Notes under the pieces: model-generated
Seen by the model: the letters and a program-made list of their open reading frames with translations, nothing else
Database searches by the model: none
Told to the model about the DNA's origin: nothing
In this document: positions 23,885-31,588 of the stretch, in pieces
Layout of the letters: each line of letters opens with the position of its first letter
Numbering within the stretch: position 1 is the stretch's first letter
From: an uncultured Lachnospiraceae bacterium
GTDB taxonomy: Bacteria; Bacillota; Clostridia; Lachnospirales; Lachnospiraceae
NCBI GenBank assembly: GCA_902800325.1
Contig: CADCDW010000035.1
Location: 1-33,833, forward strand
DNA length: 33,833 nucleotides
Direction of reading: 5' to 3'
Position numbers and translations under genes: made by a program

Positions 23885-24904
23885 CTTTTTTATGTCATAA
23901 CCCCTGGCATTCCAAAGCATAGGATACATGCTTATGCCTGTAAATCCCGGAAGTGTATTTATCTCATTAAACACTACACAGTTGGTATCTTTTTCAAGGA
24001 AGAAATCAACTCTTGAAAGACCAAATCCATCAAGTGCATTAAATATCTTAACAGCATCCTGTCTTATCTCCTCTTCTTTTCCTTCAGGGAGACTTGGACT
24101 TATGATAGTTTTGGAATCAGCATTATTATATTTGGCATCAAAATCATAAAATGCAGCTTCTTCCGCAGCAAGTATCTCGCCAACGCCTGATGCCTTAGTA
24201 TTGTCACCATATCCCATTACTCCACACTCAAGTTCTCTGCCGACTATAGCCTCCTCGACAAGAATTTTATAATCATGTTTTGACGCTTCATTTAAACCGG
24301 CTATAAGTGTTTCCCTGTCTACTGCCTTACTTACACCCTTTGAAGAACCGGCTTTTGATGGTTTTACAAATACCGGATATGATAGTTTTTCTTCCACCCT
24401 TCCAATAACCTTATCCATATCTTCAAGCTGATCGCGTAAAACCGGCACATAAACTGCCTGTCTTATATCAAGCGTATCTACTACAACCTTTGTATAAAAC
24501 TTATCCATAGATGCCGCAGATGCAAATACTCCGCATCCTACATAAGGAATGTCTGCCATTTCAAAAAGTCCCTGAATCGTTCCGTCCTCACCATACATTC
24601 CATGAAGAACCGGAAATATGGCATCAAGTTTTACATATGTATTTTTTCCGTCTTCATCTATAATAAGTTCACCCTTAGTATCCGGTGAAATAAAAGCTCT
24701 GACATTGCTTTCACGCCAGCTTCCATCCTCTATACTCGGTATATCAGCCGCCTTTAACCACTGACCGTCCTTTGTGATTCCGATTAGATATATGTTATAT
24801 TTTTCTGTGTCAACAGCCTTTGCAACTGTTACAACCGATATACAGGATACTTCGTGCTCAGATGAGCGTCCACCGAAAATTACAGCTAGATTTTTCTTAG
24901 ACAT
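23840..24904 (-). CDS. ddl: D-alanine--D-alanine ligase
   Basis: Ddl joins two D-Ala with ATP for peptidoglycan synthesis. The 354-residue ATP-grasp protein has FGGRSSEHEVSCIS at the start, FPVLHGMYGEDGTIQGLFE (about residue 90), YPVFVKPSKAGSSKGVSK (ATP-binding loop), VEEAIVGRELECGV, and FNEINTLPGFT with metal ligands near the end. The length matches Ddl rather than the slightly shorter D-Ala-D-Lac ligases, though these cannot be fully separated by eye. AAGAGGAAG precedes the ATG and a strong promoter lies at 24944-24972. The 3' end is serially duplicated downstream. Confidence 0.94.
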   Translation of the reverse strand: MSKKNLAVIFGGRSSEHEVSCISVVTVAKAVDTEKYNIYLIGITKDGQWLKAADIPSIEDGSWRESNVRAFISPDTKGELIIDEDGKNTYVKLDAIFPVLHGMYGEDGTIQGLFEMADIPYVGCGVFASAASMDKFYTKVVVDTLDIRQAVYVPVLRDQLEDMDKVIGRVEEKLSYPVFVKPSKAGSSKGVSKAVDRETLIAGLNEASKHDYKILVEEAIVGRELECGVMGYGDNTKASGVGEILAAEEAAFYDFDAKYNNADSKTIISPSLPEGKEEEIRQDAVKIFNALDGFGLSRVDFFLEKDTNCVVFNEINTLPGFTGISMYPMLWNARGYDIKKLVDTLIDMAEERPR

Positions 24905-24943
24905 GATAACTTCCTCTTTCTTAAATTAATAATAATATATGCA

Positions 24944-24972
24944 ATTATACTCCTTTTTTTTAATAAGTTCAA
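24944..24972 (-). promoter_or_regulatory. Promoter of ddl
   Basis: On the minus strand, TTGAAC, a 17-nt spacer, then TATAAT, 40 nt before the ddl start codon. Confidence 0.75.
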
Positions 24973-25005
24973 ATACATTGGTAAATATATTATATTTTAA
25001 CAGCT

Positions 25006-25041
25006 AATTGTCTACCACATTTCATATCTTGGTTGACAATT
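25006..25041. promoter_or_regulatory. Inverted repeat over the symporter -35 box
   Basis: AATTGTCTACC (25006-25016) and GGTTGACAATT (25031-25041) are complementary except for one central T-T pair. The right arm contains the TTGACA of the symporter promoter, so a protein bound here should block or tune it. No regulator gene is adjacent. Confidence 0.5.
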
Positions 25042-25061
25042 CTATTTCTTTTATATATACT
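25033..25061 (+). promoter_or_regulatory. Promoter of the sodium:solute symporter gene
   Basis: A consensus TTGACA, a 17-nt spacer, then TATACT. The transcript would have a long leader of about 160 nt that contains the 50-bp repeat. Confidence 0.8.
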
Positions 25062-25078
25062 TAAACAGTCGCGATTTT

Positions 25079-25150
25079 TTATAATATAAGTCTGAATATT
25101 TAAATTAAATACCAAACAAAGATAATTATTATAATATAAGTCTGAATATT
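25079..25150. repeat. Direct repeat, 22 bp, 50-bp period
   Basis: TTATAATATAAGTCTGAATA (plus TT) occurs at 25079-25100 and 25129-25150; the flanking bases up to about 25170 are also similar. It lies in the symporter leader. Each copy contains a TATAAT, so it may also be a duplicated secondary promoter. This, the operator-like repeat and two promoters are all that is seen in the 24905-25228 gap. Confidence 0.8.
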
Positions 25151-25228
25151 AAGGTTAAATAATAAACAAATAGATTTATTACAAAATATTGTGACAATTC
25201 TAATTCATATATTTAAGGAGTACCCAAA

Positions 25229-26593
25229 ATGAACACTGTTTTTTTAATTGCTCTCATTATTTATATCATCGTTTTCCTCTTCATAGGAATTCTTGATTTT
25301 AAAAAGATTAACAATTTTGAGGATTATGCTGCAGCAGGAAAAAGCCAGGGAAAATTTGCTGTTATAATGACTTTGCTTGCTACAATTATCGGAGCGTCAA
25401 CCACCATAGGAATAACCGATACAGTTTACAATATAGGTTTTCCGGGTATATGGTGGCTTGCTTTCGGAGGAATCGGACTTATACTCCAGGCTTTTATTAT
25501 TTCAAAAAGAGTAAGAAATATTGATGCCATTACCCTGCCTGATATGGCAGGTAAGATAGTCGGTGGCGGAGCTGAAAAGCTTTTGGCTTTTATCATAGTT
25601 ATCTCATGGATAGGGGTCATCGCCGGACAGCTTGTTGCCATGAACGGAATCATATCATTTGCACTTGGTAAAAACAGCAAGCTTTTGTTTATACTTGTTT
25701 CCGCAATTGTAATTTTATATACTCTTATCGGCGGTCAGCTCTCCGTTATAAAAACTGACCGGATACAGTTTATAATTATTGTAATCGGAGTCCTCATCTG
25801 TTGTATATATCTTTATTTTATAAAAGGTGGCAATACCTCGGATATTACATCTCATATAGAGCTTCTAAATGACAGCTATAAACCTGTAAATCTATTTACA
25901 CAGTTTTTTGTAATAGGCGGTGTATATTTCTTAGGACCTGATATTATATCCAGAAACTTTATATCCAAAGATAAAAAAACGGCCAAAAGCTCTGCACTTA
26001 TAGCCGGAATATCATTATTTTTCTTTGCATTGATCATAACCTTAATCGGAATGTGGGTAAGATATAACGTAACTGCCGAAGAGTTAAACGGCAGTAAAGC
26101 ACTTATGTATGTAATCGGCATAGTACCGAAATTTGTTGGAATATTGCTTATATTTGGACTTCTTTCAGCGATACTTTCATCTACTGACACCTGTATCGTA
26201 AATGCTTCAAGCATATTTGTAAAGGATATACTCGGACGAGACAGCATATTACTTGTAAGAATCACCGTAGCTGTAATCGGCTTTTTGGCTGCATTATTTG
26301 CCATAAGCGGCAACAGCGATATTATTACGCTACTAACAAATGCGTACTCTATCTATACTCCGGGTGTAATCTTTCCACTTCTGGTTGCTATTCTTTCGTA
26401 TGGTAAGCGTCATATCAGAAAGGTTGTATGGTTTGCAGCAGTTATACTTGGTGGACTCTTTGGTCTTGCAGGCGCATTTTTACCTGACAAGCTCATAAAC
26501 CTCGGTGTACCTGCAAAGCTTCTTTCTTACTTCACACTTATAGGCATGGGAATATCGTTGATAGTTGCACTCTTGTCTATAGAAAGAAAATAA
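25229..26593 (+). CDS. Sodium:solute symporter family transporter
   Basis: A 454-residue membrane protein of the SSS family with about 13 helices. Typical features are the N-terminal DFKKINNFEDYAAAGKSQGKF (the yxxAGR-like entry of SSS proteins), the helix-1 region TLLATIIGASTTIGITDTVYNIGFPGIWW, and the later FGLLSAILSSTDTCIVNASSIFVKDI, with the Ser/Thr cluster that normally helps bind sodium. The substrate (amino acid, sugar, organic acid or vitamin) cannot be told. TAAGGAG precedes the ATG. It has its own promoter with an operator-like repeat and faces a converging gene. Confidence 0.9.
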   Translation: MNTVFLIALIIYIIVFLFIGILDFKKINNFEDYAAAGKSQGKFAVIMTLLATIIGASTTIGITDTVYNIGFPGIWWLAFGGIGLILQAFIISKRVRNIDAITLPDMAGKIVGGGAEKLLAFIIVISWIGVIAGQLVAMNGIISFALGKNSKLLFILVSAIVILYTLIGGQLSVIKTDRIQFIIIVIGVLICCIYLYFIKGGNTSDITSHIELLNDSYKPVNLFTQFFVIGGVYFLGPDIISRNFISKDKKTAKSSALIAGISLFFFALIITLIGMWVRYNVTAEELNGSKALMYVIGIVPKFVGILLIFGLLSAILSSTDTCIVNASSIFVKDILGRDSILLVRITVAVIGFLAALFAISGNSDIITLLTNAYSIYTPGVIFPLLVAILSYGKRHIRKVVWFAAVILGGLFGLAGAFLPDKLINLGVPAKLLSYFTLIGMGISLIVALLSIERK

Positions 26594-26625
26594 GAGTGTA
26601 CATTTAGTTAATTTCAGAATTGTAT

Positions 26626-26686
26626 TATACAAGGCGTTTGATGGAGATGATGCGGTAGCATCGTTGACCGGAAACAACGCAGTATA
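26626..26686. other. Candidate structured RNA or dispersed repeat element
   Basis: The 61-nt segment folds on paper into a closed element. TATAC pairs with GTATA and GCGTTTG with CAACGC (one bulge), and inside is a GATGC-GGTA-GCATC hairpin followed by an ACCGGAA stretch. It is richer in GC than its surroundings. It is flanked by direct copies of TAGTTAATT at 26605 and 26714, 109 bp apart. It lies between two converging genes. No known RNA family is recognised and there is no T-run, so it is not a plain terminator. Confidence 0.45.
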
Positions 26687-26735
26687 AAGCAAATCTGACA
26701 AGCAGAATGTATATAGTTAATTACGAAACGGTGTA

Positions 26736-27569
26736 TTATTCAGAAAGTCCCGCGTCTATCGCACGCTGTTTTGCCGCGTCTATCTCAGCCTGTTTTTTGG
26801 CCTCATCCTCAGCAGCTTCACGATTAAGTCTGTCTATTATCTCCTGCGCGCGTCGAAGCTGCTCATCAGTAGCACCTGACGTATCAGCTTCATTTGTTTC
26901 CGGCGAATTAACAGTTTCAGTAGCTGTGGTACCGCCCGTAGATTGCGATTCTGCTTTTGAAACGGAATCATTTTTTTCCGCAGCCATACTTCTTCCTTCT
27001 TCTATAAATGCATCAACGTCCACCTTGCCGGCATTCATTATTTCAGCTATACGTTCCTCTTCCTGTCGTTTTTTCCACTGTTTCTCAACCGCACGCTTAC
27101 GAGCCTCTTCCTTTTCTCTGTTTATTCTGTTCAGTACCTCCATCGCATCTGCTGATGTTCCTTTCGGTATTTCATGTTTGAGAAGATCAGAATTTATCGT
27201 ATGTGTTTCTGCACTCTTCTTTGATGGCATATAGCCTTGAACATTTTCCACATCATCCGACGCAGTTACAGCATCATTCAAAGCATGCCCACCACTTTCG
27301 ATAGCTCGCTCAATACTTTCTGCAGCATGCCCGATTGTACCGGCAGCCTGCTCAGTCTTACCTGCAGCATGCCCGATTGTACCGGCAGCCTGCTCAGGCG
27401 AACCTGCAGTTTGCTCAGCTAAATCGGCAGCCTGATGGTTTTGAAGGCTTCCATCGCCGCCTTCAAATCTGTCACGCCCTTTCTTGTTGTTGTTTATATG
27501 AAGAATCGGCGTTATATGAATCTGCCACCATTTTATTATATTGGAAGAAATAAAACTAAAAAAATTCAT
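26736..27569 (-). CDS. Hypothetical protein with 14-residue repeats and charged coiled coil
   Basis: The family is not recognised. The 277-residue protein has a hydrophobic N-terminus (residues 1-25). Three 14-residue repeats follow: EQAAGTIGHAAGKT, EQAAGTIGHAAESI and ERAIESGGHALNDA. The rest is a long Glu/Lys/Arg-rich helical region, broken by a Ser/Thr-rich stretch. The first two repeats share a 34-bp stretch that is identical at the DNA level (27322-27355 and 27364-27397, 42-bp period), a sign of recent expansion. The ATG at 27569 is chosen because UGAGG stands 6 nt upstream; the alternative ATG at 27581 has no ribosome site. The role could be membrane-associated or structural; there is no further clue. 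Confidence 0.7.
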   Translation of the reverse strand: MNFFSFISSNIIKWWQIHITPILHINNNKKGRDRFEGGDGSLQNHQAADLAEQTAGSPEQAAGTIGHAAGKTEQAAGTIGHAAESIERAIESGGHALNDAVTASDDVENVQGYMPSKKSAETHTINSDLLKHEIPKGTSADAMEVLNRINREKEEARKRAVEKQWKKRQEEERIAEIMNAGKVDVDAFIEEGRSMAAEKNDSVSKAESQSTGGTTATETVNSPETNEADTSGATDEQLRRAQEIIDRLNREAAEDEAKKQAEIDAAKQRAIDAGLSE

Positions 27570-27650
27570 TGAAAACCTCATTTTTATCTATAACGCAAAT
27601 TCGTTACCCGTTGGTAAAAAAATATCCCATTATCTAAAAAAATTACTATA

Positions 27651-28430
27651 TTATAACGTCCTCAGTACTTTCATAACCCCATCATTGTCATTTGAATCCG
27701 CTATATGCTTTGCTATCGCTTTAAGCTTTGGATGTCCGTTTTCCATACAATAGCTTTCTTCACACGATTCTATCAGCTCATAATCATTTAAATAATCGCC
27801 AAAAGACATAGCATTTTTTCTGTCTATATTATATTTCTTAAGTATCTCTCTGACTGCTCCGCCTTTATTGACAGATGCATTGGCGATATCTATCCAGCTG
27901 TCACCCGAAAGAACAGGCTTGATTATATCGCCAAGACCGGCAAATATATCCATAGACCTTTCAGCGCCGAAATCCTTGATATTGACAGCTATCTTTATTA
28001 TGCTGTCCTTATCAATACAGCTATATATATCATCTACAACACTAAGACTGGCATAATACATATCAACCTGCTTAAATGTATCCTCATCAGCTTTTGGCAT
28101 ATAGGCAGATTTAATTCCGCAAAGTACAGGCGTCATATCAGAATGCCTGCTGATTATATCAAGACATTTTCTTATATCTGATTTTTGCATCTCATTGCTG
28201 TATATAATCTCATCATTTTTTATAACGAGTCCACCATTTTCCGCTATAAATGTGAGTTCATTTTTGAGCATGTAAAAATCTCTTTCAAGCGTATGATACT
28301 GCCTTCCGCTTGCTATAACGGTCATAATCTCTGTATGGGCTTTTACCCATGGTATAAAATCTGAAGGAAGTCTTTTTTTACTGTCTAAAAGAGTTCCATC
28401 CATATCAAGTGCAACTAATCTAATATCCAT
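27651..28430 (-). CDS. Cof-type HAD-IIB family phosphatase
   Basis: A 259-residue HAD hydrolase, a cytosolic sugar-phosphate or nucleotide phosphatase of the Cof/YidA group. Motif I is VALDMDGTLLDSKKRLP with the nucleophile Asp near residue 8, motif II IASGRQYH, then an IIB cap, with Lys in NKGGAVREIL and motif IV MSFGDYLNDYELIE near residue 210. The substrate is unknown. AAGG is about 10 nt upstream of the ATG. It lies 117 nt downstream of the HTH-Uma2 gene on the same strand, with a hairpin between them. Confidence 0.9.
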   Translation of the reverse strand: MDIRLVALDMDGTLLDSKKRLPSDFIPWVKAHTEIMTVIASGRQYHTLERDFYMLKNELTFIAENGGLVIKNDEIIYSNEMQKSDIRKCLDIISRHSDMTPVLCGIKSAYMPKADEDTFKQVDMYYASLSVVDDIYSCIDKDSIIKIAVNIKDFGAERSMDIFAGLGDIIKPVLSGDSWIDIANASVNKGGAVREILKKYNIDRKNAMSFGDYLNDYELIESCEESYCMENGHPKLKAIAKHIADSNDNDGVMKVLRTL

Positions 28431-28472
28431 ATCCTGAAAACCTTATCTGTCTAGTCTTATAACACATGATGC

Positions 28473-28499
28473 CAGTGTCAAAAGAACCTTTTGGCACTG
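28473..28499 (-). other. Intergenic hairpin before the HAD phosphatase gene
   Basis: CAGTGTCAAAAG (28473-28484) and CTTTTGGCACTG (28488-28499) form a 12-bp stem with one mismatch on DNA (a G-U pair in the plus-strand RNA) and a 3-nt loop. No T-run follows on either strand, so termination is uncertain; it may stabilise an mRNA end or serve as a protein site. Confidence 0.5.
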
Positions 28500-28547
28500 A
28501 CATAACGCACAGATTAATTATAATATGAAATTATACAAAAAAGCAAC

Positions 28548-29411
28548 CTATTCATCCATTTCAAACATAAATTTTAATCTTTTATATATCTCCTTAAAAT
28601 CCACCTCGCATCTGCCATTCCATATACCTACCGGGACCTTGTCATCAAAGGTGTAACAGCATGGCAAATCACCTTTTTCAAATTCATAAACATTTATGGC
28701 ATTCTGCTCAGGTGATACAGTCCAATATTCCCTTACTCCTGCTGCTTTATATTTGTTAAGCTTAACGCTCATATCCATATTCCAGTTGCTTGGTGAAACC
28801 ACCTCTATTGCAAAATCAGGTGCACCGAATACACGCGCCTTCCTTATCTTTTCTCTATCACATACAACAAATACATCCGGCTGAACCATAGTTTTATCAT
28901 CGCAATCCAGTTGGACATCCGTCGGTGCTATAAACGGAACGCAAGGTCCATCATTAGTTCTGATAAAACTTTCAAACAAATAAAGTATCTCTGCTGCAAT
29001 TTTTTGATGCAATGTTGTTGGCGCTGCCATGTCATATAAATTGCCATCTATAAGCTCAACTCTTGCCCCCTCCGGAAGCTTTATATAATCCTCTATGGTT
29101 TTATTACCGATCTTACCGTTACTGCTCCAATGAACAGCTTTCTTTCCTGTATTTACCTTATAGGCCGGAGCCGGCTCCATAACAAAATGTTTAGTGAATT
29201 CTTCATCATTTATATGGTTATAAACAATCCTTCCTGCCTCCATAGGATTTAAAATTTTTTCAATTGCCTCAATGGTTTCGTAGCGAGGTGCTTTGGTTGC
29301 CCCTCCAAAAATTTTTTGAACTGTACCAAGCGGTACACCTGACAAAACAGAAATCTGCATATTGGTAAAACCATATTCTTTTTTCTTATTTTTCATTTCC
29401 TCAATCGTCAT
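28548..29411 (-). CDS. HTH-Uma2 fusion protein
   Basis: A 287-residue protein. Residues 1-60 form an Xre-like helix-turn-helix (YGFTNMQISVLSGVPLGTVQKIFGG). Residues about 100-280 form a Uma2 (DUF820) domain with a PD-(D/E)xK nuclease fold: EDYIKLPEGARVELIDGNLYDM, VQPDVFVVCD, APDFAIEVVSPSN, the Lys of KLNKYKAAGVREYW, and a final IWNGRCEVDFKEIY. The nuclease-like residues appear intact. Uma2 proteins are common but their function is unproven. GAGGGAGGG precedes the ATG at 29411; a longer reading lacks a ribosome site. The promoter at 29463-29491 has 11-bp repeats just upstream, suggesting self-control by the HTH. Confidence 0.88.
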   Translation of the reverse strand: MTIEEMKNKKKEYGFTNMQISVLSGVPLGTVQKIFGGATKAPRYETIEAIEKILNPMEAGRIVYNHINDEEFTKHFVMEPAPAYKVNTGKKAVHWSSNGKIGNKTIEDYIKLPEGARVELIDGNLYDMAAPTTLHQKIAAEILYLFESFIRTNDGPCVPFIAPTDVQLDCDDKTMVQPDVFVVCDREKIRKARVFGAPDFAIEVVSPSNWNMDMSVKLNKYKAAGVREYWTVSPEQNAINVYEFEKGDLPCCYTFDDKVPVGIWNGRCEVDFKEIYKRLKFMFEMDE

Positions 29412-29462
29412 AAAATACCCTCCCTCATAAATGAAAACCAAAACATCAGCTATCATAATTTA

Positions 29463-29491
29463 ATTATAATGTATGAAAGAGAGTACGTCAA
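29463..29491 (-). promoter_or_regulatory. Promoter of the HTH-Uma2 gene
   Basis: On the minus strand, TTGACG, a 17-nt spacer, then TATAAT, 52 nt before the start codon. Confidence 0.8.
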
Positions 29492-29496
29492 CCGAA

Positions 29497-29528
29497 TTTG
29501 GATATAGTTTGGATATAGTTTGGATATT
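29497..29528. repeat. 11-bp tandem repeat, three copies
   Basis: TTTGGATATAG starts at 29497, 29508 and 29519 (third copy incomplete). The period is about one helix turn. It lies right upstream of the -35 box of the HTH-Uma2 promoter and 3 bp after the stop of the upstream membrane-protein gene. Confidence 0.75.
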
Positions 29529-29531
29529 TAT

Positions 29532-29933
29532 TCACAACTTAAATCTTATGGTGGAAACTGCTGCAATAATAATTATAAGTGTATATATTAGCGTTTCAAC
29601 TCCCAAATTGATATTTAAAAAAACGGTTATCAAGGATACGATAAAATATATCAAGGTTGCTGCTCCGAAAATTTTTACATGTTTTAATGCGTATGCTTTT
29701 CGTCTGTCGGAACCGGCTTCTATCGCCTGCTCATAGGTTATGCCATTATACCAAAATATTTTTTCATTTATGAATATTATAAACGTAAGAGCTGTAATAG
29801 CCAGGTTTGTAAAATTAAATATTATACGTACCAATATACCTGTATTATGTATAGGCAAATACGCCATGCACATAACTGCTACCGTATAAACTATTGTCCA
29901 TATCCAAAAACCAAGATAGCTTTTCCTGAGCAT
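29532..29933 (-). CDS. Small four-helix membrane protein, unknown function
   Basis: A 133-residue protein with four predicted membrane helices (about residues 9-27, 33-54, 85-107 and 110-128). Between helices 2 and 3 is a short cytoplasmic-looking loop (FWYNGITYEQAIEAGSDRRK). The family is not recognised. AAAGGAAGTGG precedes the ATG. It stands upstream of the HTH-Uma2 gene on the same strand with a separate promoter between them. Confidence 0.75.
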   Translation of the reverse strand: MLRKSYLGFWIWTIVYTVAVMCMAYLPIHNTGILVRIIFNFTNLAITALTFIIFINEKIFWYNGITYEQAIEAGSDRRKAYALKHVKIFGAATLIYFIVSLITVFLNINLGVETLIYTLIIIIAAVSTIRFKL

Positions 29934-30046
29934 ATTTCCACTTCCTTTCCGTGTTTCATAAGCAAGGTAAAAATCAAATAATTGCGCATATATCTAATGA
30001 TAAACCAACTTATCATATCCAAATTATATACCGTGTCCGGTGCATC

Positions 30047-30247
30047 TTACTTGATATCAAGCTCCGGTGGAACATCTAATTCGTCGGATACGTATTTACC
30101 ATTCTTTTTTCTCTGCCTTACACACTCTGTCAGCAAGTATTCTATCTGCCCGTTTACAGATCTGAAGTCGTCCTCTGCCCAGGCCGCTATGGCATCATAT
30201 AGCCTGGCCGAAAGTCTAAGCGGTATCTGTTTTTTGCTGTCTGCCAT
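30047..30247 (-). CDS. Ribbon-helix-helix (Arc-like) DNA-binding protein
   Basis: A 66-residue protein. [20 protein letters not shown] is the beta strand and first helix of an Arc/MetJ-type ribbon-helix-helix domain. [18 protein letters not shown] is the second helix, with the [10 protein letters not shown] pattern typical of Arc proteins. It should bind DNA as a dimer of paired strands. The ATG at 30247 is used, with AGGAGG 8 nt upstream; an upstream GTG is less likely. It follows the SPFH gene on the same strand by 95 nt. The palindromic pair at the SPFH promoter is a natural candidate for its operator. Confidence 0.88.
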   Translation of the reverse strand: MADSKKQIPLRLSARLYDAIAAWAEDDFRSVNGQIEYLLTECVRQRKKNGKYVSDELDVPPELDIK

Positions 30248-30342
30248 GCGGCACACCTCCTATCATCCAATCTGTCTTTAATCAAATATAAAATTTAGCA
30301 CGTTATAATCAACGGCTTCCAAACTTTTCGATAATTATATTT

Positions 30343-31329
30343 TTAGTATAAGCTTCCCGAATTAACAACCGGCTGGGCATCATGATTACCACAAAGTACA
30401 ACCAAAAGGTTAGAAACCATTGCAGCTTTTCTTTCCTCATCAAGTTCAACCGTATTATTTTCACTAAGTCTTTCAAGTGCCATCTCAACCATACCTACGG
30501 CACCGTCAACTATCATCTTTCTTGCGTCAATTATAGCTGAAGCCTGCTGTCTCTGGAGCATAACCGCTGCTATCTCAGGCGCATATGCAAGATATGTAAT
30601 CCTTGCCTCTACAACCTCCAAACCTGCCTCAGTCACTTTACTCTGTATCTCATCCTTTATTCTTGCAGCTACGGTTTCACTTGAGCCTCTAAGACTTCCC
30701 TCATCAGCCACACCATCACCCGTGGTATCTACATTTGGTGCCACATCATAAGGATAGATTCTTACTATATTTCTAAGTGCAGCATCACACTGAAGTGACA
30801 GAAATTCCTTATAATTATCTACATTAAACGCAGCCTTTGCAGTATCAACAACCTTCCATGTTACAGCAATTCCTATCTCTATAGGATTACCGAGGCAATC
30901 GTTAATCTTCTGTTTATTGTTATTTAATGTCATTATCTTAAGAGACATTTTCTTGTTAGCAAATTCTATGCTTGATGCAGCCGCTGCAAGTGCGGCATTT
31001 TCCTTAACATCACCACTCTGGTTAAGCTTTGTCGATGAAGCAGGATTTACTGCAACACAAAATGGATTTACAAAATAAAATCCGTCACCCTTAAGTGTTC
31101 CGACATATTTACCAAAAAGTGTAAGTACAAGTGCCTCCTGCGGCTTAAGTATCTTAAGTCCCGGCATAAGGAAACACGATACCACTAACGCCAAAACACC
31201 AACCACGATAAGTAAAGGACCATTCATAGCTCCAACTACTATCAATGCGATGCCACCGAAAAACATAAGTAATATCAGCATAAGCATCGCCATACCATTT
31301 TTACCTTTGTTTAAAATCTTTTCTTCCAT
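30343..31329 (-). CDS. SPFH/Band 7 domain membrane protein
   Basis: A 328-residue protein. Two N-terminal membrane helices (about residues 12-55) are followed by a Band 7/stomatin-like domain: KPQEALVLTLFGKYVGTL, GFYFVNPF, NPIEIGIAVTWKVVDTAKAAF, ARIKDEIQSKVTEAGLEVVEARITYLAYAPEI. The coiled end is QRQQASAIIDARKMIVDGAV. Such proteins form large oligomers on membrane microdomains. The ATG at 31329 has GAGGAGGG before it; a longer reading upstream lacks support. Its ribosome site overlaps the stop of a predicted 11-residue leader peptide. It is followed by the ribbon-helix-helix gene. Confidence 0.9.
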   Translation of the reverse strand: MEEKILNKGKNGMAMLMLILLMFFGGIALIVVGAMNGPLLIVVGVLALVVSCFLMPGLKILKPQEALVLTLFGKYVGTLKGDGFYFVNPFCVAVNPASSTKLNQSGDVKENAALAAAASSIEFANKKMSLKIMTLNNNKQKINDCLGNPIEIGIAVTWKVVDTAKAAFNVDNYKEFLSLQCDAALRNIVRIYPYDVAPNVDTTGDGVADEGSLRGSSETVAARIKDEIQSKVTEAGLEVVEARITYLAYAPEIAAVMLQRQQASAIIDARKMIVDGAVGMVEMALERLSENNTVELDEERKAAMVSNLLVVLCGNHDAQPVVNSGSLY

Positions 31330-31342
31330 AATCTTTCCCTCC

Positions 31343-31378
31343 TCATTTTTGTGACATGAAATATGCACCTTGCCACAT
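31343..31378 (-). CDS. Predicted 11-residue leader peptide of the SPFH gene
   Basis: MWQGAYFMSQK-stop, with its own GAGGAG site 7 nt before the ATG. Its TGA is the first three bases of the TGAGGAGGG ribosome site of the SPFH gene, so translation of the two is probably coupled. The leader's ribosome-site region (TGTCACAAAAAAGAGGAG) and that of SPFH (TGTCACAAAAATGAGGAG) are near-identical copies 47 bp apart, so the peptide may simply come from a duplicated start region. Confidence 0.45.
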   Translation of the reverse strand: MWQGAYFMSQK

Positions 31379-31432
31379 AAACTTACTCCTCTTTTTTGTG
31401 ACAAGGTCACATCCCTGTCACGCGCCTTTTGT

Positions 31433-31451
31433 TGATATCAAAATGATATCA
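31433..31451. promoter_or_regulatory. Operator-like palindrome pair at the SPFH promoter
   Basis: TGATATCA-AAA-TGATATCA: two copies of a self-complementary 8-mer with an 11-bp centre-to-centre distance (one helix turn). The pair covers the -10 box of the SPFH promoter. Its geometry fits a ribbon-helix-helix repressor binding as two dimers. In the leader at 31398-31410 there is another inverted repeat, GTGAC-AAG-GTCAC. Confidence 0.6.
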
Positions 31452-31471
31452 CTTTAATTTCTATTTGTCAA
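31443..31471 (-). promoter_or_regulatory. Promoter of the leader-SPFH-RHH operon
   Basis: On the minus strand, a consensus TTGACA, a 17-nt spacer, then TATCAT, overlapping the palindrome pair. Confidence 0.75.
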
Positions 31472-31588
31472 CATGTTTTATAAATATAAATTAACTGATA
31501 AGAAACATGTTCTTTCACCTTTTCCTGTTTTAAAAATACATGATATATGTTAGAATAATAAAAGCTATATTTTTTAAGGAGTTTTATC

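Noticed and set aside
23693-24016. Plus-strand reading frame with repeated LSRSFLSRIYKRI peptide
   Set aside because: It is the reverse reading of the ddl 3'-end copies and of ddl itself; no ribosome site.
26626-26686. A c-di-GMP or similar riboswitch
   Set aside because: The conserved bases of the known classes are not present, and it lies after genes, not before one.
28473-28499. Rho-independent terminator before the HAD gene
   Set aside because: Stable hairpin but no T-run on either side, so listed only as a hairpin.
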